DNA of 21,907 bases. Origin: Methylotenera_A sp036675645 (lineage in GTDB: Bacteria > Pseudomonadota > Gammaproteobacteria > Burkholderiales > Methylophilaceae). Below the pieces are notes generated by a model. That model saw only the letters and a program-made list of their open reading frames with translations. It did no database searches and was not told where the DNA came from. Each line of letters begins with the position of its first letter. Positions within the stretch are counted from its first letter, which is position 1. Location of the stretch: contig JAKFEP010000153.1 in assembly GCA_036675645.1 (NCBI GenBank), positions 1-21,907 on the forward strand. The letters are read 5' to 3'. Shown here one piece after another: positions 8,583 to 16,881 of this stretch. The position numbers and the translations under genes were made by a program.

Positions 8583-9431
8583 ATGGCGCATACGCATTTA
8601 TATCTTGTAAACGGCAGCTTTAACCAGGCTATCTCGCCGTTCGATCGTGGCTTTGCTTATGGCGATGGTGTATTTCGTACCATTAAGATGGTGGGCGGTT
8701 TGCCGCAGCATTGGCCGCAACATTACCAAAAACTGGTGGCCGATTGCGCCGCAATTAATATTGTATGTCCTAGTGCTGAATTGTTGATGAGCGATTTATC
8801 ACAACTATTTTTAGCTGACTCTGAAACTGAATACCATCCGACAGTAGCTAAAATCATCATCACCCGTGGTGAGGGAAATCGCGGCTATACACCGCCCGCC
8901 ATTACAGCGCCGATGCGCGTTGTATTGAAATCCGACATGCCGGATTACCCGGAAAGCAGATTTAGCGAAGGCGTTGCTTTAACGGTGTGCGAAACGCGTT
9001 TGGCGGCGCAACCTAAATTAGCAGGCATCAAACACCTCAACCGTCTGGAAAACGTATTAGCGCGTATGGAGTGGCACAATCCTGACATCGCTGAAGGAGT
9101 AATGCTAGATATGCATGACAACGTAATTGAGTGTACAGCAGCCAATATTTTTGCGCGTTTTGGTGATGCGTTAATAACACCAGATTTGCAGCAATGCGGT
9201 GTTGCTGGTATTACGCGTCAACGTATTATTGAGCTTGCACCAACACTTTCATTAAAACCCGCAGTGGAAACATTTAATTTAGAAAAGTTGTACCAGGCAG
9301 ACGAAGTGGTGATTTGCAACAGCCTCTACGGCGCATGGCAAGTAAAAGCTGTGCAGGCCACCGATACTCAACAAAGTATTAAAACAGGCGATCTATCGGC
9401 CAATATCCGCGCGGCTCTTAGGGCATTGTAA
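8583..9431 (+). CDS. pabC: Aminodeoxychorismate lyase (PabC)
   Basis: PabC is a PLP enzyme that splits 4-amino-4-deoxychorismate to p-aminobenzoate and pyruvate for folate synthesis. The 282-residue protein has the fold type IV opening YLVNGSF, the segment FDRGFAYGDGVFRTI (20-34), and the PLP-binding Lys150 in GIKHLNRLENV. The ATG at 8583 is followed quickly by the family N-terminus, so it is the likely start, though the ribosome binding site is weak. The stop is 2 bp before mltG, and this pabC-mltG-tmk-holB order is common in proteobacteria. Confidence 0.94.
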   Translation: MAHTHLYLVNGSFNQAISPFDRGFAYGDGVFRTIKMVGGLPQHWPQHYQKLVADCAAINIVCPSAELLMSDLSQLFLADSETEYHPTVAKIIITRGEGNRGYTPPAITAPMRVVLKSDMPDYPESRFSEGVALTVCETRLAAQPKLAGIKHLNRLENVLARMEWHNPDIAEGVMLDMHDNVIECTAANIFARFGDALITPDLQQCGVAGITRQRIIELAPTLSLKPAVETFNLEKLYQADEVVICNSLYGAWQVKAVQATDTQQSIKTGDLSANIRAALRAL

Positions 9432-9433
9432 AC

Positions 9434-10435
9434 ATGTTACGGCTAATTAAATATGCGTTGTTAACAGGCTTTATCGCATTGATAGGCTTAGGCGCATTAC
9501 TCTATATCTATGCTAAAACTCCGCTCAATTTAAGCCCACAAGCGCAAGAAATCACCATTCAACCAAATAGCAGCTTAACAAGCATTGCCAACCAACTCGT
9601 TCAACAGCACGTCATTTCTAATGCTTTACCCTTTATCATTTTGGCGCGTGTGCTCGGCAAAGCGTCTTATTTACAGGCCGGAGACTACACCCTAAACAAG
9701 AATGTTTCACCTTACCAATTGATGCTTTCGTTAAATCATGGAAAATCGACACAAGGCAGCATTGTTTTTATTGAAGGTAAAACGTTTAAGCAAATGCGCA
9801 TCAAGCTGGCTAACAACGATGCCGTTAAGAGCACGATTCAAGAGCTGACTGATGCTGAGATCATGCATATGATCGGTAATAGTGAACCGCACGCTGAAGG
9901 CCTGTTTTTCCCTGATACTTTCTACTTTGATCGCAATACCGCAGACACTGTATTGCTTAAGCGCGCTTACGATAGCATGCAGGCCAAGCTTAAAGTGGCT
10001 TGGGAGAATCGTGCACCAAACCTGCCTTACAAAAACAGTTATGAGGCCTTAATTATGGCGTCGATTATCGAAAAAGAAACAGGCAAAGCAAGTGAGCGCC
10101 CAATGATTGCAGGCGTATTTATAAACCGCTTGCGTATCGGCATGCGACTGCAAACTGACCCAACGGTGATTTATGGCATGGGCGACAGCTATAACGGCAA
10201 TATCCGTCGCAAAGATTTACTCACCGAAACACCCTACAACACTTATACACGCGCAGGCTTGCCACCAACGCCCATCGCCATGCCCGGTTTGGCTGCTATC
10301 GAAGCAGCATTGCACCCAGAAAAAACCAAAGCGTTGTATTTTGTCGGTAAAGGCGATGGCAGCCATGTTTTTAGCAACTCATTAATAGAGCATAACCGTG
10401 CTGTGGCAAAATATCAGCTTAAAATAACAAAATAA
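9434..10435 (+). CDS. mltG: Endolytic murein transglycosylase MltG (YceG)
   Basis: MltG cuts nascent glycan strands in the periplasm and helps set their length. The 333-residue protein has an N-terminal membrane anchor (about 5-27), a LysM-like region (about 40-105), and the catalytic YceG domain with Glu213 in ASIIEKETG followed by FINRLRIGMRLQTDPTVIYGMG in the family pattern. The C-terminal AALHPEKTKALYFV block is also typical. It begins 2 bp after the pabC stop. Confidence 0.95.
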   Translation: MLRLIKYALLTGFIALIGLGALLYIYAKTPLNLSPQAQEITIQPNSSLTSIANQLVQQHVISNALPFIILARVLGKASYLQAGDYTLNKNVSPYQLMLSLNHGKSTQGSIVFIEGKTFKQMRIKLANNDAVKSTIQELTDAEIMHMIGNSEPHAEGLFFPDTFYFDRNTADTVLLKRAYDSMQAKLKVAWENRAPNLPYKNSYEALIMASIIEKETGKASERPMIAGVFINRLRIGMRLQTDPTVIYGMGDSYNGNIRRKDLLTETPYNTYTRAGLPPTPIAMPGLAAIEAALHPEKTKALYFVGKGDGSHVFSNSLIEHNRAVAKYQLKITK

Positions 10436-10484
10436 ATGGGGCTTAATTTAATGGAAAACTCAGTTTTGAAAGAAACCCCGGGTA

Positions 10485-11108
10485 ATGGTAACAACCTCTA
10501 AAAAACGCGGTAAATTTATCACGCTAGAAGGCATGGATGGTGCGGGGAAAAGTACGCATATTCCTACTATTCTTGCTGCGCTCAAAGCACGTGGCATTGA
10601 GGTTGTCTCTACACGGGAGCCAGGCGGGACAAGGCTAGGCGAGCAGTTACGCGCTTTGTTATTACATGATGCGATGCATGTGGAAACCGAAACCCTGTTG
10701 ATGTTTGCGGCACGACGTGAACACATTGACGCGGTAATCATGCCCGCTTTAAAGCGAGGCGCTTATGTGCTATCTGATCGTTTTACAGATGCAACTTTTG
10801 CTTACCAGTGTGGTGCTAAAGGTGTTCCAGCCAACAAGATTAAGCAATTGGAGAAGTGGGTACAAGGCAAACTGCAGCCAGATTTGACGCTACTTTTTGA
10901 TGTGCCGGTAGAAATTAGCATGAAAAGACTGGCAAGCGCACGCGAACCTGATAAATTTGAACGTGAGAACGCACAATTTTTTGAGAAATTACGTTCGGCT
11001 TATTTAATACGTGCAGAAGAAAATCCAGGGCGTTTCCGTATTGTGAATGCGAATCAAGCCTTAGATAAAGTTAAAGTATTAGTTGAAAATATAATTTCAA
11101 CTATATGA
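10485..11108 (+). CDS. tmk: Thymidylate kinase
   Basis: The enzyme phosphorylates dTMP to dTDP for DNA synthesis. The 207-residue protein has a Walker A loop at 16-24 (GMDGAGKST), the substrate motif TREPGG (43-48), and the DR pair at 98-99 in LSDRFTDAT. The length is normal. It lies 49 bp after mltG and 17 bp before holB, so the three are likely cotranscribed. Confidence 0.95.
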   Translation: MVTTSKKRGKFITLEGMDGAGKSTHIPTILAALKARGIEVVSTREPGGTRLGEQLRALLLHDAMHVETETLLMFAARREHIDAVIMPALKRGAYVLSDRFTDATFAYQCGAKGVPANKIKQLEKWVQGKLQPDLTLLFDVPVEISMKRLASAREPDKFERENAQFFEKLRSAYLIRAEENPGRFRIVNANQALDKVKVLVENIISTI

Positions 11109-11125
11109 TATATATCGTAATTTAA

Positions 11126-12115
11126 ATGTATTCTTGGCAAAAAAAACAGTGGCAACATATTATGCAGCAGGGGGCAAAAATGCCGCATGCTATGTTGCTT
11201 CGGGGTCGTAGTGGCACTGGTAAGCAGGGCTTTGCACTCGATGTGGCTAAAGCCATTTTGTGCCAGCAAGCGAGTGGTCAACAGCAAGCTTGTAATAATT
11301 GTCAAAGCTGCAGTTGGTTTGCTGAAGGCACGCACCCGGATTTTATGCTGATTGGCCCAGAAGACAGTGATGACGCAGAAGAAGTAATCAAGAAAAAAAC
11401 CGCTAAAAAAACCCAAATCGCAGTAGCTAAAATTCGCCAACTGCTTGATTACTTAACGCTTTCTAGCCATCAAGTCAATGGGCACCGCGTCATTATCATT
11501 TCACCTGCCGACATGCTTAACAGCGCATCGGCCAATGCATTGCTAAAAGTGCTAGAAGAGCCGCCTGCAAAAACTTTGTTTTTATTGGTATCTAGCCAGC
11601 CGCAGCGTTTACTAGCCACCATTACCAGCCGCTGCCAGGCCATTGATATGCCGCTACCAAGCAGAGAAGATGCACTTGCTTGGTTAACCGCGCAGCAAAT
11701 AAACAATGCAGGGAATGTCTTGGATTTGGCTGGTGGTGCGCCATTGTTGGCATTGCAGATTGCGGAAGAAGGCGAATCAAGCGCAGTCTTGCTTAAAAAT
11801 CTTGCGCTTGGAGAAAGATTAGATCCTTTTGCTTGCGCGCCCTTGTTTTTAAGTTTGGGTATGGAGCGTGCCATCGAAACGCTGCAAAAATGGGTGTTTG
11901 ATATACAAGCTTATAAGCTGGCACAGGTGCTGCGTTATCACGTCCAGCAGATAAACACTTTGCAAGCATTGGCTAAAAGCGTAAACTTGCGCTTATTATT
12001 AGGGTTCCAAGATAAGTTGCAGGAAGCAAAAAAAACGGCGAATCATCCACTGAGCAACGAGGCGCAATTAGAAAGTTTGTTATTGCAATACGTGCAGTTA
12101 TTTAAAGCCATCTAG
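11126..12115 (+). CDS. holB: DNA polymerase III delta' subunit
   Basis: Delta' is part of the clamp loader that places the beta clamp on DNA. The 329-residue AAA+-type protein has a glycine loop GRSGTGK (27-33), a four-Cys zinc module (Cys46, 56, 59, 62) followed by GTHPD, the NALLKVLEEPP segment and the SRC motif in ITSRCQ. The last is characteristic of delta' and DnaX. An unusual acidic-then-basic insert follows Pro78 (about 80-95). It sits in the standard place after tmk. Confidence 0.94.
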   Translation: MYSWQKKQWQHIMQQGAKMPHAMLLRGRSGTGKQGFALDVAKAILCQQASGQQQACNNCQSCSWFAEGTHPDFMLIGPEDSDDAEEVIKKKTAKKTQIAVAKIRQLLDYLTLSSHQVNGHRVIIISPADMLNSASANALLKVLEEPPAKTLFLLVSSQPQRLLATITSRCQAIDMPLPSREDALAWLTAQQINNAGNVLDLAGGAPLLALQIAEEGESSAVLLKNLALGERLDPFACAPLFLSLGMERAIETLQKWVFDIQAYKLAQVLRYHVQQINTLQALAKSVNLRLLLGFQDKLQEAKKTANHPLSNEAQLESLLLQYVQLFKAI

Positions 12116-12189
12116 CCCAATTAAGACATGTAATTTAAAAGATTTCATAGCCACTTATAGATACAGATTAAATAAGGCCATCAGCTCAC

Positions 12190-12567
12190 ATGAACATGCA
12201 AGTCAATACAGACCAAATTAAAGACGCAAGCAATAAGCCTGGCGTGCTTTCTCTAGCTATTAAAGAAAAGTCTGCGCTGTACGCTGCATATATGCCTTAT
12301 GTTAAAGGTGGCGGCTTGTTTATTCCCACCAATAAAAACTTTAAAATTGGTGAAGAAGTATTCATGTTGCTTAGTTTGGTGGATGACCCAATGAAGCTGA
12401 AAGTAGTGGGTAAGGTGATTTGGATTATGCCTTCGCCTCAGGCCAATCGTCCACAAGGCATTGGCGTGCAATTTAGTGAAAAAGACGGTGGCATAGAAGT
12501 TAAAAACAAGATCGAATCCTTATTGGGTGGAGCTTTAAAAACCAATCGCGCAACGCATACCATGTAA
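12190..12567 (+). CDS. pilZ: PilZ-domain protein (type IV pilus assembly PilZ)
   Basis: The 125-residue protein matches the stand-alone PilZ of type IV pilus biogenesis: a GVLSLAIKEKSALYAAYMP opening, GGGLFIPT, and RPQGIGVQF near residues 93-101. The Arg-rich motif that canonical PilZ domains use to bind cyclic di-GMP is not visible, as in other pilus PilZ proteins, which act by protein contact with the pilus motor machinery. The holB-pilZ-tatD order is well known in gammaproteobacteria and betaproteobacteria. The gene sits 74 bp after holB. Confidence 0.87.
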   Translation: MNMQVNTDQIKDASNKPGVLSLAIKEKSALYAAYMPYVKGGGLFIPTNKNFKIGEEVFMLLSLVDDPMKLKVVGKVIWIMPSPQANRPQGIGVQFSEKDGGIEVKNKIESLLGGALKTNRATHTM

Positions 12568-12648
12568 GCATGTATTAAAACTGCCCTGAGAGCCAATGTT
12601 AATCAGCCTTCCAGAGTATGTATTAATTACCACAAAAGTCAGAATATC

Positions 12649-13455
12649 ATGTTAGTTGATTCACACTGCCACCTTAATTTTTCCGAGTTTACTGACAACA
12701 TGCACGCAGTTCGTCAACTGATGCAACAATCAGAAGTTGGCCATGCCTTATGCGTCTCAGTTACGCTGGATAAATTCCCCGAGGTGCTCAGTTTAGCTGA
12801 GCAGTATGAAAACTTTTATGCCTCCGTCGGCGTGCACCCGGACTACGAAGATATAGAAGAGCCTAGCGTTGAAGCGCTTGTTAGCTTGGCGCAACACCCA
12901 AAAATAGTTGCAATTGGTGAAACAGGGTTGGATTATTTTCGTTTGACTGGTGATTTAGAATGGCAACGCCAACGCTTCCGCACACATATTCGTGCCGCTG
13001 TTTTAGCGGGAAAGCCTTTGATTATTCATACACGTAGTGCAGCGGAAGATACGTTGCGTATTATGAGAGAAGAGGACGCCAACAAAGTGGGCGGGGTGAT
13101 GCACTGCTTTACCGAGAATTTAGAGGTTGCCCTGGCTGCAATTGAAATGGGCTTTTATATCTCTTTTTCGGGTATCGTCACTTTCAAAAATGCCACACAA
13201 ATCAAAGAAGTAGCGCAAGCAATTCCATTAAATAAGATCTTAGTAGAAACCGATTCTCCCTATTTAGCGCCGGTGCCGTTTCGAGGCAAAACCAATCAGC
13301 CGGCCTATGTAAAATATGTAGCGCAAGAAGTTGCTAACTTACGTGGTATTAGCTTGGAGGAAGTAGTGGAAGCCACCACGCACAATTTTTTCAGCTTGTT
13401 CAAGCACGCTGTGCCAGTTCAACCAGCATTAGTTAAACCATTACCAGTTCAATAA
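12649..13455 (+). CDS. TatD-family metal-dependent hydrolase (YcfH-type)
   Basis: TatD proteins are TIM-barrel metal-dependent nucleases. The 268-residue protein keeps the metal ligands: His6 and His8 in VDSHCHLNF, Glu91 in GETGLDYF, His127 in IHTRSA, His152 in MHCF and Asp202 in ETDSPYLAP. After holB and pilZ this is normally the YcfH paralogue. The short tail after residue 255, rich in Val and Pro, is not part of the family core. Its stop overlaps the next gene's start by one base (TAATG), implying coupling. Confidence 0.93.
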   Translation: MLVDSHCHLNFSEFTDNMHAVRQLMQQSEVGHALCVSVTLDKFPEVLSLAEQYENFYASVGVHPDYEDIEEPSVEALVSLAQHPKIVAIGETGLDYFRLTGDLEWQRQRFRTHIRAAVLAGKPLIIHTRSAAEDTLRIMREEDANKVGGVMHCFTENLEVALAAIEMGFYISFSGIVTFKNATQIKEVAQAIPLNKILVETDSPYLAPVPFRGKTNQPAYVKYVAQEVANLRGISLEEVVEATTHNFFSLFKHAVPVQPALVKPLPVQ

Positions 13456-14234
13456 TGCAACTCACCATGCTAGGCGTAGGCTCCAGCGCAGGCACGCCAG
13501 TGGTAGGCTGTAGCTGTGCAACTTGTGTATCGACTAATCCGCGTAATAAGCGCACGCGCTGCTCTAGCTTAATTACGCTAGATTCAGGTGAAAATATACT
13601 CATCGATACTGGTCCAGATTTGCGTAACCAGGCTTTGCGTGAAAACATTAAGCGGGTTGATGCCGTGCTTTACACGCACACGCATGCCGATCATTTACAT
13701 GGCATAGACGATTTGCGTGCATTCTGCCAAATTCAGCGCAGCCAAATTCCTTTGTATGCAAAAAATGAAGCAGTTTCGCATATCAGCCAAAAATTTGGTT
13801 ATACGCTGCGTGAGCCATTAGCTAGTTATTGGGATCTGCCAGTTTTACGTATTGAACCTGTGTCCGCACCATTTAAATTATTTGGTGTGGATGTAACACC
13901 AATACCAGTACAGCATGGTAAAAGCCAAATTTTTGGTTACCGCGTTGGCAATATGGCGTATATGACGGACGTATCTCAAATTCCAGAGGCTTCGTTTGAC
14001 CTGTTGCAGGGTTTAGATCTCTTATTGATAGATTGTCTGCGTGAAACCGCGCATCCAACACACATAAACATTGAACAAAGCCTTGCATACGTAGGTCGTA
14101 TCAATTCAAAACAAAGCTATATGATTCATATGACACATGAATTAGAATACGCAACGCTAACAAATATACTGTTAAGCGCGCCACAAAAAAACGTATTTGT
14201 AGGGTTTGATGGCTTAAAATTAAACTTTAGTTGA
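13455..14234 (+). CDS. MBL-fold metallohydrolase, PhnP-like
   Basis: The 259-residue protein has the metallo-beta-lactamase motif HTHADH (75-80), an acidic ligand in YMTDVS, and a late His in IHMTHELE. Near the N-terminus is a CxCxxC triad (Cys19, Cys21, Cys24), as in PhnP, where similar Cys residues bind a structural zinc. PhnP itself hydrolyses cyclic ribose phosphates in phosphonate breakdown, but no phn genes are nearby, so the substrate here cannot be stated. It is coupled to the TatD gene by a one-base overlap and ends the housekeeping block. Confidence 0.88.
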   Translation: MQLTMLGVGSSAGTPVVGCSCATCVSTNPRNKRTRCSSLITLDSGENILIDTGPDLRNQALRENIKRVDAVLYTHTHADHLHGIDDLRAFCQIQRSQIPLYAKNEAVSHISQKFGYTLREPLASYWDLPVLRIEPVSAPFKLFGVDVTPIPVQHGKSQIFGYRVGNMAYMTDVSQIPEASFDLLQGLDLLLIDCLRETAHPTHINIEQSLAYVGRINSKQSYMIHMTHELEYATLTNILLSAPQKNVFVGFDGLKLNFS

Positions 14235-14260
14235 TAGTCGAATATAGGCCAGGTCAACAA

Positions 14261-14278
14261 AACGCGCCAGAACGCGTT
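14261..14278 (+). terminator. Weak hairpin after the PhnP-like gene
   Basis: AACGCG (14261-14266) pairs with CGCGTT (14273-14278) around a 6-base loop, but no T-run follows. It may mark the end of the housekeeping transcript. Confidence 0.25.
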
Positions 14279-14319
14279 AAATCAAGTAATTATTCATTTA
14301 ATAGGTATAAGGATACAAA

Positions 14320-14697
14320 ATGCTCAGCAATTTAGTTACCATCAAGAAAATTTTACTCGGAAGCGTTGTTTTGGGCATGCTTGCCACTAGCCAAACTTTT
14401 GCAGCAGGTAAAACCTACACCGAAGACGAATTCATTAATAATTTCAGCGGAAAATCCAAAAAAGTTATCTCTGAAAAATTAGGTAAGCCAGTAAAAACAC
14501 AATTATCTGTTAAGCCAAGCAACGCGGCAGCGGTTACAGGTAAAAATTTAGATGATAAGAAAAACAAGCCAGTTAAGGTTGAGATGTGGTACTACCGCAA
14601 TATTGTCAAATACGATCCAAAACGTACCTATAAAGAAACAGAACTGACTTTTGTAAACGACCGTGTCATGAATATTGCTTTTTTCAATAACAGGTAA
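14320..14697 (+). CDS. Small exported protein of unknown function
   Basis: I do not recognise this 125-residue protein. Residues 1-28 form a signal peptide: a basic start, a hydrophobic core (about 11-22), and TFA-A as a likely signal peptidase I site, giving a mature protein of about 97 residues. The mature part is Lys-rich, with KKVISEKLGKPVK followed by WYYRN and a closing ELTFVNDRVMNIAFF strand. That pattern (helix, GKP turn, then beta strands) recalls the BamE/SmpA-type fold, but there is no lipobox Cys, so this is only a structural guess. AAGGA lies 6 bases before the ATG. Confidence 0.75.
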   Translation: MLSNLVTIKKILLGSVVLGMLATSQTFAAGKTYTEDEFINNFSGKSKKVISEKLGKPVKTQLSVKPSNAAAVTGKNLDDKKNKPVKVEMWYYRNIVKYDPKRTYKETELTFVNDRVMNIAFFNNR

Positions 14698-14712
14698 TTA
14701 ATTGAAATAGTG

Positions 14713-14739
14713 AGTGCGCTAAATTCATTAAGTGCGCTA
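14713..14739. repeat. 9-bp direct repeat AGTGCGCTA, 18-bp period
   Basis: AGTGCGCTA occurs at 14713-14721 and 14731-14739 in the gap before the lipoprotein gene. The period of 18 bp is close to two helix turns, so a regulator site is possible, but chance is not excluded. Confidence 0.35.
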
Positions 14740-14807
14740 TCGTACATACAAGGCTTTCTGTAGAGAATACTCTGAATATTGTTTAAACCCCTAAAGGAGT
14801 TATTCTC

Positions 14808-15050
14808 ATGGAAAAATCCAATATTTGGAAAATTTTAGTATTATCTACTGTCGTTTTTTATGTTGGATGTCATGGAGCCAGAACTCATGGACCTGATACT
14901 GGAACAACAGGAAATCAATCTGAGGTTTCTGGCACAGGCGATGCTACCAGTGGTGCCGGGACAGGAACTGGTGCTACTGACCCAGAGAGCGCCGGTACAG
15001 GAGACGCTACTAGTGGCGCAGGGACAGGTACCGGTGGTACTGCAGAATAA
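14808..15050 (+). CDS. Small Gly/Thr-rich lipoprotein
   Basis: The 80-residue protein starts with a basic and hydrophobic leader ending FYVGC, so Cys21 is a likely lipidation site, although the box is imperfect (Tyr at -3). The remainder is a low-complexity Gly/Thr/Ala/Ser tail with two copies of GTGDATSGAGTGTG about 20 residues apart. The two DNA copies differ mostly at third codon positions, so the protein repeat appears to be kept by selection. A strong AAAGGAG lies 8 bases before the ATG, and a terminator follows the stop by about 20 bp, so it looks like a single-gene unit. Function unknown; a surface-exposed or envelope-stress lipoprotein is possible. Confidence 0.72.
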   Translation: MEKSNIWKILVLSTVVFYVGCHGARTHGPDTGTTGNQSEVSGTGDATSGAGTGTGATDPESAGTGDATSGAGTGTGGTAE

Positions 15051-15071
15051 AACTCTGTATGGATAAAATAT

Positions 15072-15095
15072 AAAAACCCCGAATAGGGGTTTTTT
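15072..15095 (+). terminator. Rho-independent terminator after the lipoprotein gene
   Basis: A 9-bp stem, AAAAACCCC (15072-15080) and GGGGTTTTT (15086-15094), closes a GAATA loop. A-runs on the left and T-runs on the right make it potentially bidirectional. Confidence 0.88.
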
Positions 15096-15103
15096 ATATT
15101 GGA

Positions 15104-15283
15104 TTATGCTAAAGAGACGTTTAAATCAATCTCGTACTTCGTTAAACTAATCAACTCCTCAAGTGCTCCACCTATGTATTTGGTGAATATATCTATACTT
15201 ACGTTAATCTAAGTTATTCGCGGCTCTATGATTATAAGGTTATTCCTATAAGAGTCCCACCGAACAGACACACTTATACGCAT
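15104..15283 (-). pseudogene. Possible small gene interrupted by an in-frame stop
   Basis: In the 317-bp gap between two plus-strand genes, the minus strand has a frame from an ATG at 15283 to a TAA at 15104-15106, with one amber stop at 15209-15211. It would encode 24 residues, the stop, then 34 residues. The first part reads MRISVSVRWDSYRNN and then LIIIEPRIT; the second includes IGGALEELISLTKYEIDLNV. Both look protein-like, and the bidirectional terminator at 15072-15095 would end its transcript. No good ribosome binding site is seen, so it may be a relic or a chance frame. The rest of the gap shows nothing else. Confidence 0.3.
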
Positions 15284-15367
15284 TAGATAATGATACTAAT
15301 TCCGCCATGATTTGCATGGCTAAATTTGCATTTACGTGTTAAATCAATCAATTGCAAGAGAGGTTCT

Positions 15368-15604
15368 ATGAGAAGGACGATCAGATTTATGGGCTATGCG
15401 GTAGCATTTGTGTTAGTAATGCCACAAATTATTACTGCGTTTAATGCTGGTAACATGAGTTTAACCTATGTTTTATGTGCAGCATTCATAGCTGTGGTAG
15501 AAGGCATAGTGGCTGTTTTGTGTATGTTTGTAAAAGGTGAAACGCTGAATGAACTAGATATAACACTTCCTGAAAAAGACATTAGGGAATTAATGAAGAT
15601 GTAA
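15368..15604 (+). CDS. Small two-helix membrane protein
   Basis: I do not recognise this 78-residue protein. It has a basic start (MRRTIRF), two hydrophobic segments (about 8-25 and 32-52) and a charged, acidic C-terminal tail with TLPEKDIREL, so both ends probably face the cytoplasm. The same frame is open back to a TTG at 15326, but the ATG at 15368 has AGAGAGG just upstream and directly precedes the first helix, so I use it. It is followed after about 15 bp by a clear terminator and appears to be transcribed alone. Confidence 0.72.
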   Translation: MRRTIRFMGYAVAFVLVMPQIITAFNAGNMSLTYVLCAAFIAVVEGIVAVLCMFVKGETLNELDITLPEKDIRELMKM

Positions 15605-15617
15605 AAAATATATTAGT

Positions 15618-15644
15618 AAAAAAAGCCAGTTAACTGGCTTTTTT
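15618..15644 (+). terminator. Rho-independent terminator, likely bidirectional
   Basis: AAAAGCCAG (15621-15629) pairs with CTGGCTTTT (15634-15642) around TTAA, with extra A residues before and T residues after. It follows the membrane protein gene. Confidence 0.88.
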
Positions 15645-15955
15645 ATTGCGGTTTTTAAATAGCATATGTTTGTTTAAAAAACCACTGTAACTTTGGAAAG
15701 AGAGTGGTTAAGAGGCTACCCAAATAGGGTCCACACATTCAGTATAGATACATTTTCGAGCCCTCAAAAAAACTGTCTGTACGCAAACCTACATAGTGGT
15801 ATCTCCTACATTGTTTTCAGCAGTAAGCTTCTTTAGTAAAACATTGTCCGGTTGCTTAATACGCTTCTGAATTTTCATTATGCTTTTTGCATTTAATAGT
15901 ATCCAAATAATGAATATTCAACTACACACAATGAATTACTTATTAAGGAGCAGAG
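15645..15955. other. Gene-free gap upstream of the hemerythrin operon
   Basis: No coding frame is convincing in these 311 bp. A 7-bp inverted repeat, AACCACT (15680-15686) and AGTGGTT (15703-15709), is present. A poor promoter-like pair, TTGCTT (15852-15857) and CATTAT (15876-15881) with an 18-bp spacer, may drive the operon that starts at 15956. Confidence 0.3.
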
Positions 15956-16333
15956 ATGACAAACGATACATTCCCACGCAACGAAAACGATCAGGAGATT
16001 AATCTTCCCGGTCAGTCGAATGAGTATGACCCAAATAGACAATTACCGGATGAAGATTCCGACAGCCCGGAAAATCCAGTGGAACCCGATACTGATGAGA
16101 CAGATCCAGTGGATGAGAAAAATCCATCTGAACTGGAAGAGGATTTAGTACCAGAACAACCAAACTCAGGTGAATCTAAATTAGATTATACAATTGACGA
16201 AAATGAAGCACCTGCCTACGACATTAATTCAAATATTGAGCAAAACCCAGGTAATCAAAAGGGTAAAGAGGGCGTAGAAAACTTGCCAAATAACGACGCA
16301 TATAATCAAAATTTAGACGAATCAGGCACATAA
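15956..16333 (+). CDS. Acidic, Asn/Pro-rich disordered protein
   Basis: The 125-residue protein has almost no hydrophobic core: it is dominated by Asp, Glu, Asn and Pro, with stretches such as PDEDSDSPENPVEPDTDET (31-49) and NPSELEEDL. It has no signal peptide and no Cys. Such sequences are expected to be intrinsically disordered and cytoplasmic. AAGGAG lies 7 bases before the ATG, a strong start. The hemerythrin-like gene follows after 44 bp with no terminator between, so they are probably cotranscribed. Function unknown; hydrophilic disordered proteins in such settings are often stress-related, but that is inference. Confidence 0.72.
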   Translation: MTNDTFPRNENDQEINLPGQSNEYDPNRQLPDEDSDSPENPVEPDTDETDPVDEKNPSELEEDLVPEQPNSGESKLDYTIDENEAPAYDINSNIEQNPGNQKGKEGVENLPNNDAYNQNLDESGT

Positions 16334-16377
16334 AGCCAGCCTGATTTTATTAAAACAAAATATATTGGAGATGCAAA

Positions 16378-16881
16378 ATGCTTAGTACAAATACAGTTTC
16401 AAGAACTAAAACATCCAGGGCTTCTGAAAAGAAAAATCCTCAAGATGCGACAATAATGTTAAAGGCAGACCATAAGTTAGTTGATGGTCTTTTTAAACAA
16501 TTTGAAGCCACCAATTCTGATAAAAAGAAAAAAGATATCGTTGAAAATATCTGTAGAGAATTGACGATTCATGCGCAAGTTGAAGAAGAAATTTTTTATC
16601 CCGCAGTCCAAAAAGCGTTAAGTGACCATGAGCTGGTTCCAGAAGCTTATGTAGAACATGCCAGTTTAAAAATATTGATTGCTGACTTAAAAGGCCAGGA
16701 GCCCGACGGTGATATGTACGATGCTAAAGTAAAGGTGTTGAGCGAGTATGTAAAACACCATGTTAAGGAAGAAGAGAAGGAAATGTTTCCTGACGTTAAA
16801 GATACCAAATTAGACCTGGTGCAGTTGGGAGCATTAATGTCGCAACGTAAAACAGAACTTTTAGCGGCATACCAACGATAG
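16378..16881 (+). CDS. Hemerythrin-like (HHE domain) protein
   Basis: The 167-residue protein has the helical-bundle pattern of HHE cation-binding domains: His32 in KADHKLVD, the HxxxE pair His65/Glu69 in IHAQVEEEIFYP, His94 in VEHASLK and the second HxxxE pair His128/Glu132 in KHHVKEEEKEMFP. These residues would bind a di-iron centre that senses or carries oxygen or reactive species. Residues 1-22 are a basic, Ser/Thr-rich tail outside the domain. GGAG 7 bases before the ATG fixes the start. It is the middle gene of an apparent three-gene unit with the acidic protein before and the Lys/Ser-rich peptide after. Confidence 0.88.
   Translation: MLSTNTVSRTKTSRASEKKNPQDATIMLKADHKLVDGLFKQFEATNSDKKKKDIVENICRELTIHAQVEEEIFYPAVQKALSDHELVPEAYVEHASLKILIADLKGQEPDGDMYDAKVKVLSEYVKHHVKEEEKEMFPDVKDTKLDLVQLGALMSQRKTELLAAYQR

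Noticed and set aside
8420..8623. A 67-codon frame overlapping the end of fabF, the terminator and the start of pabC
   Set aside because: It translates a terminator hairpin and overlaps two well-supported genes.
10436..10501. A 21-codon frame (MGLNLMENSVL...) starting right after the mltG stop and overlapping the tmk start
   Set aside because: It has no separate ribosome binding site and no recognisable sequence. It might couple translation into tmk, but chance is as likely.
13455..14234. Calling the MBL-fold gene phnP outright
   Set aside because: The CxCxxC and HxHxDH motifs fit, but no phosphonate genes are present, so the specific activity is not supported.
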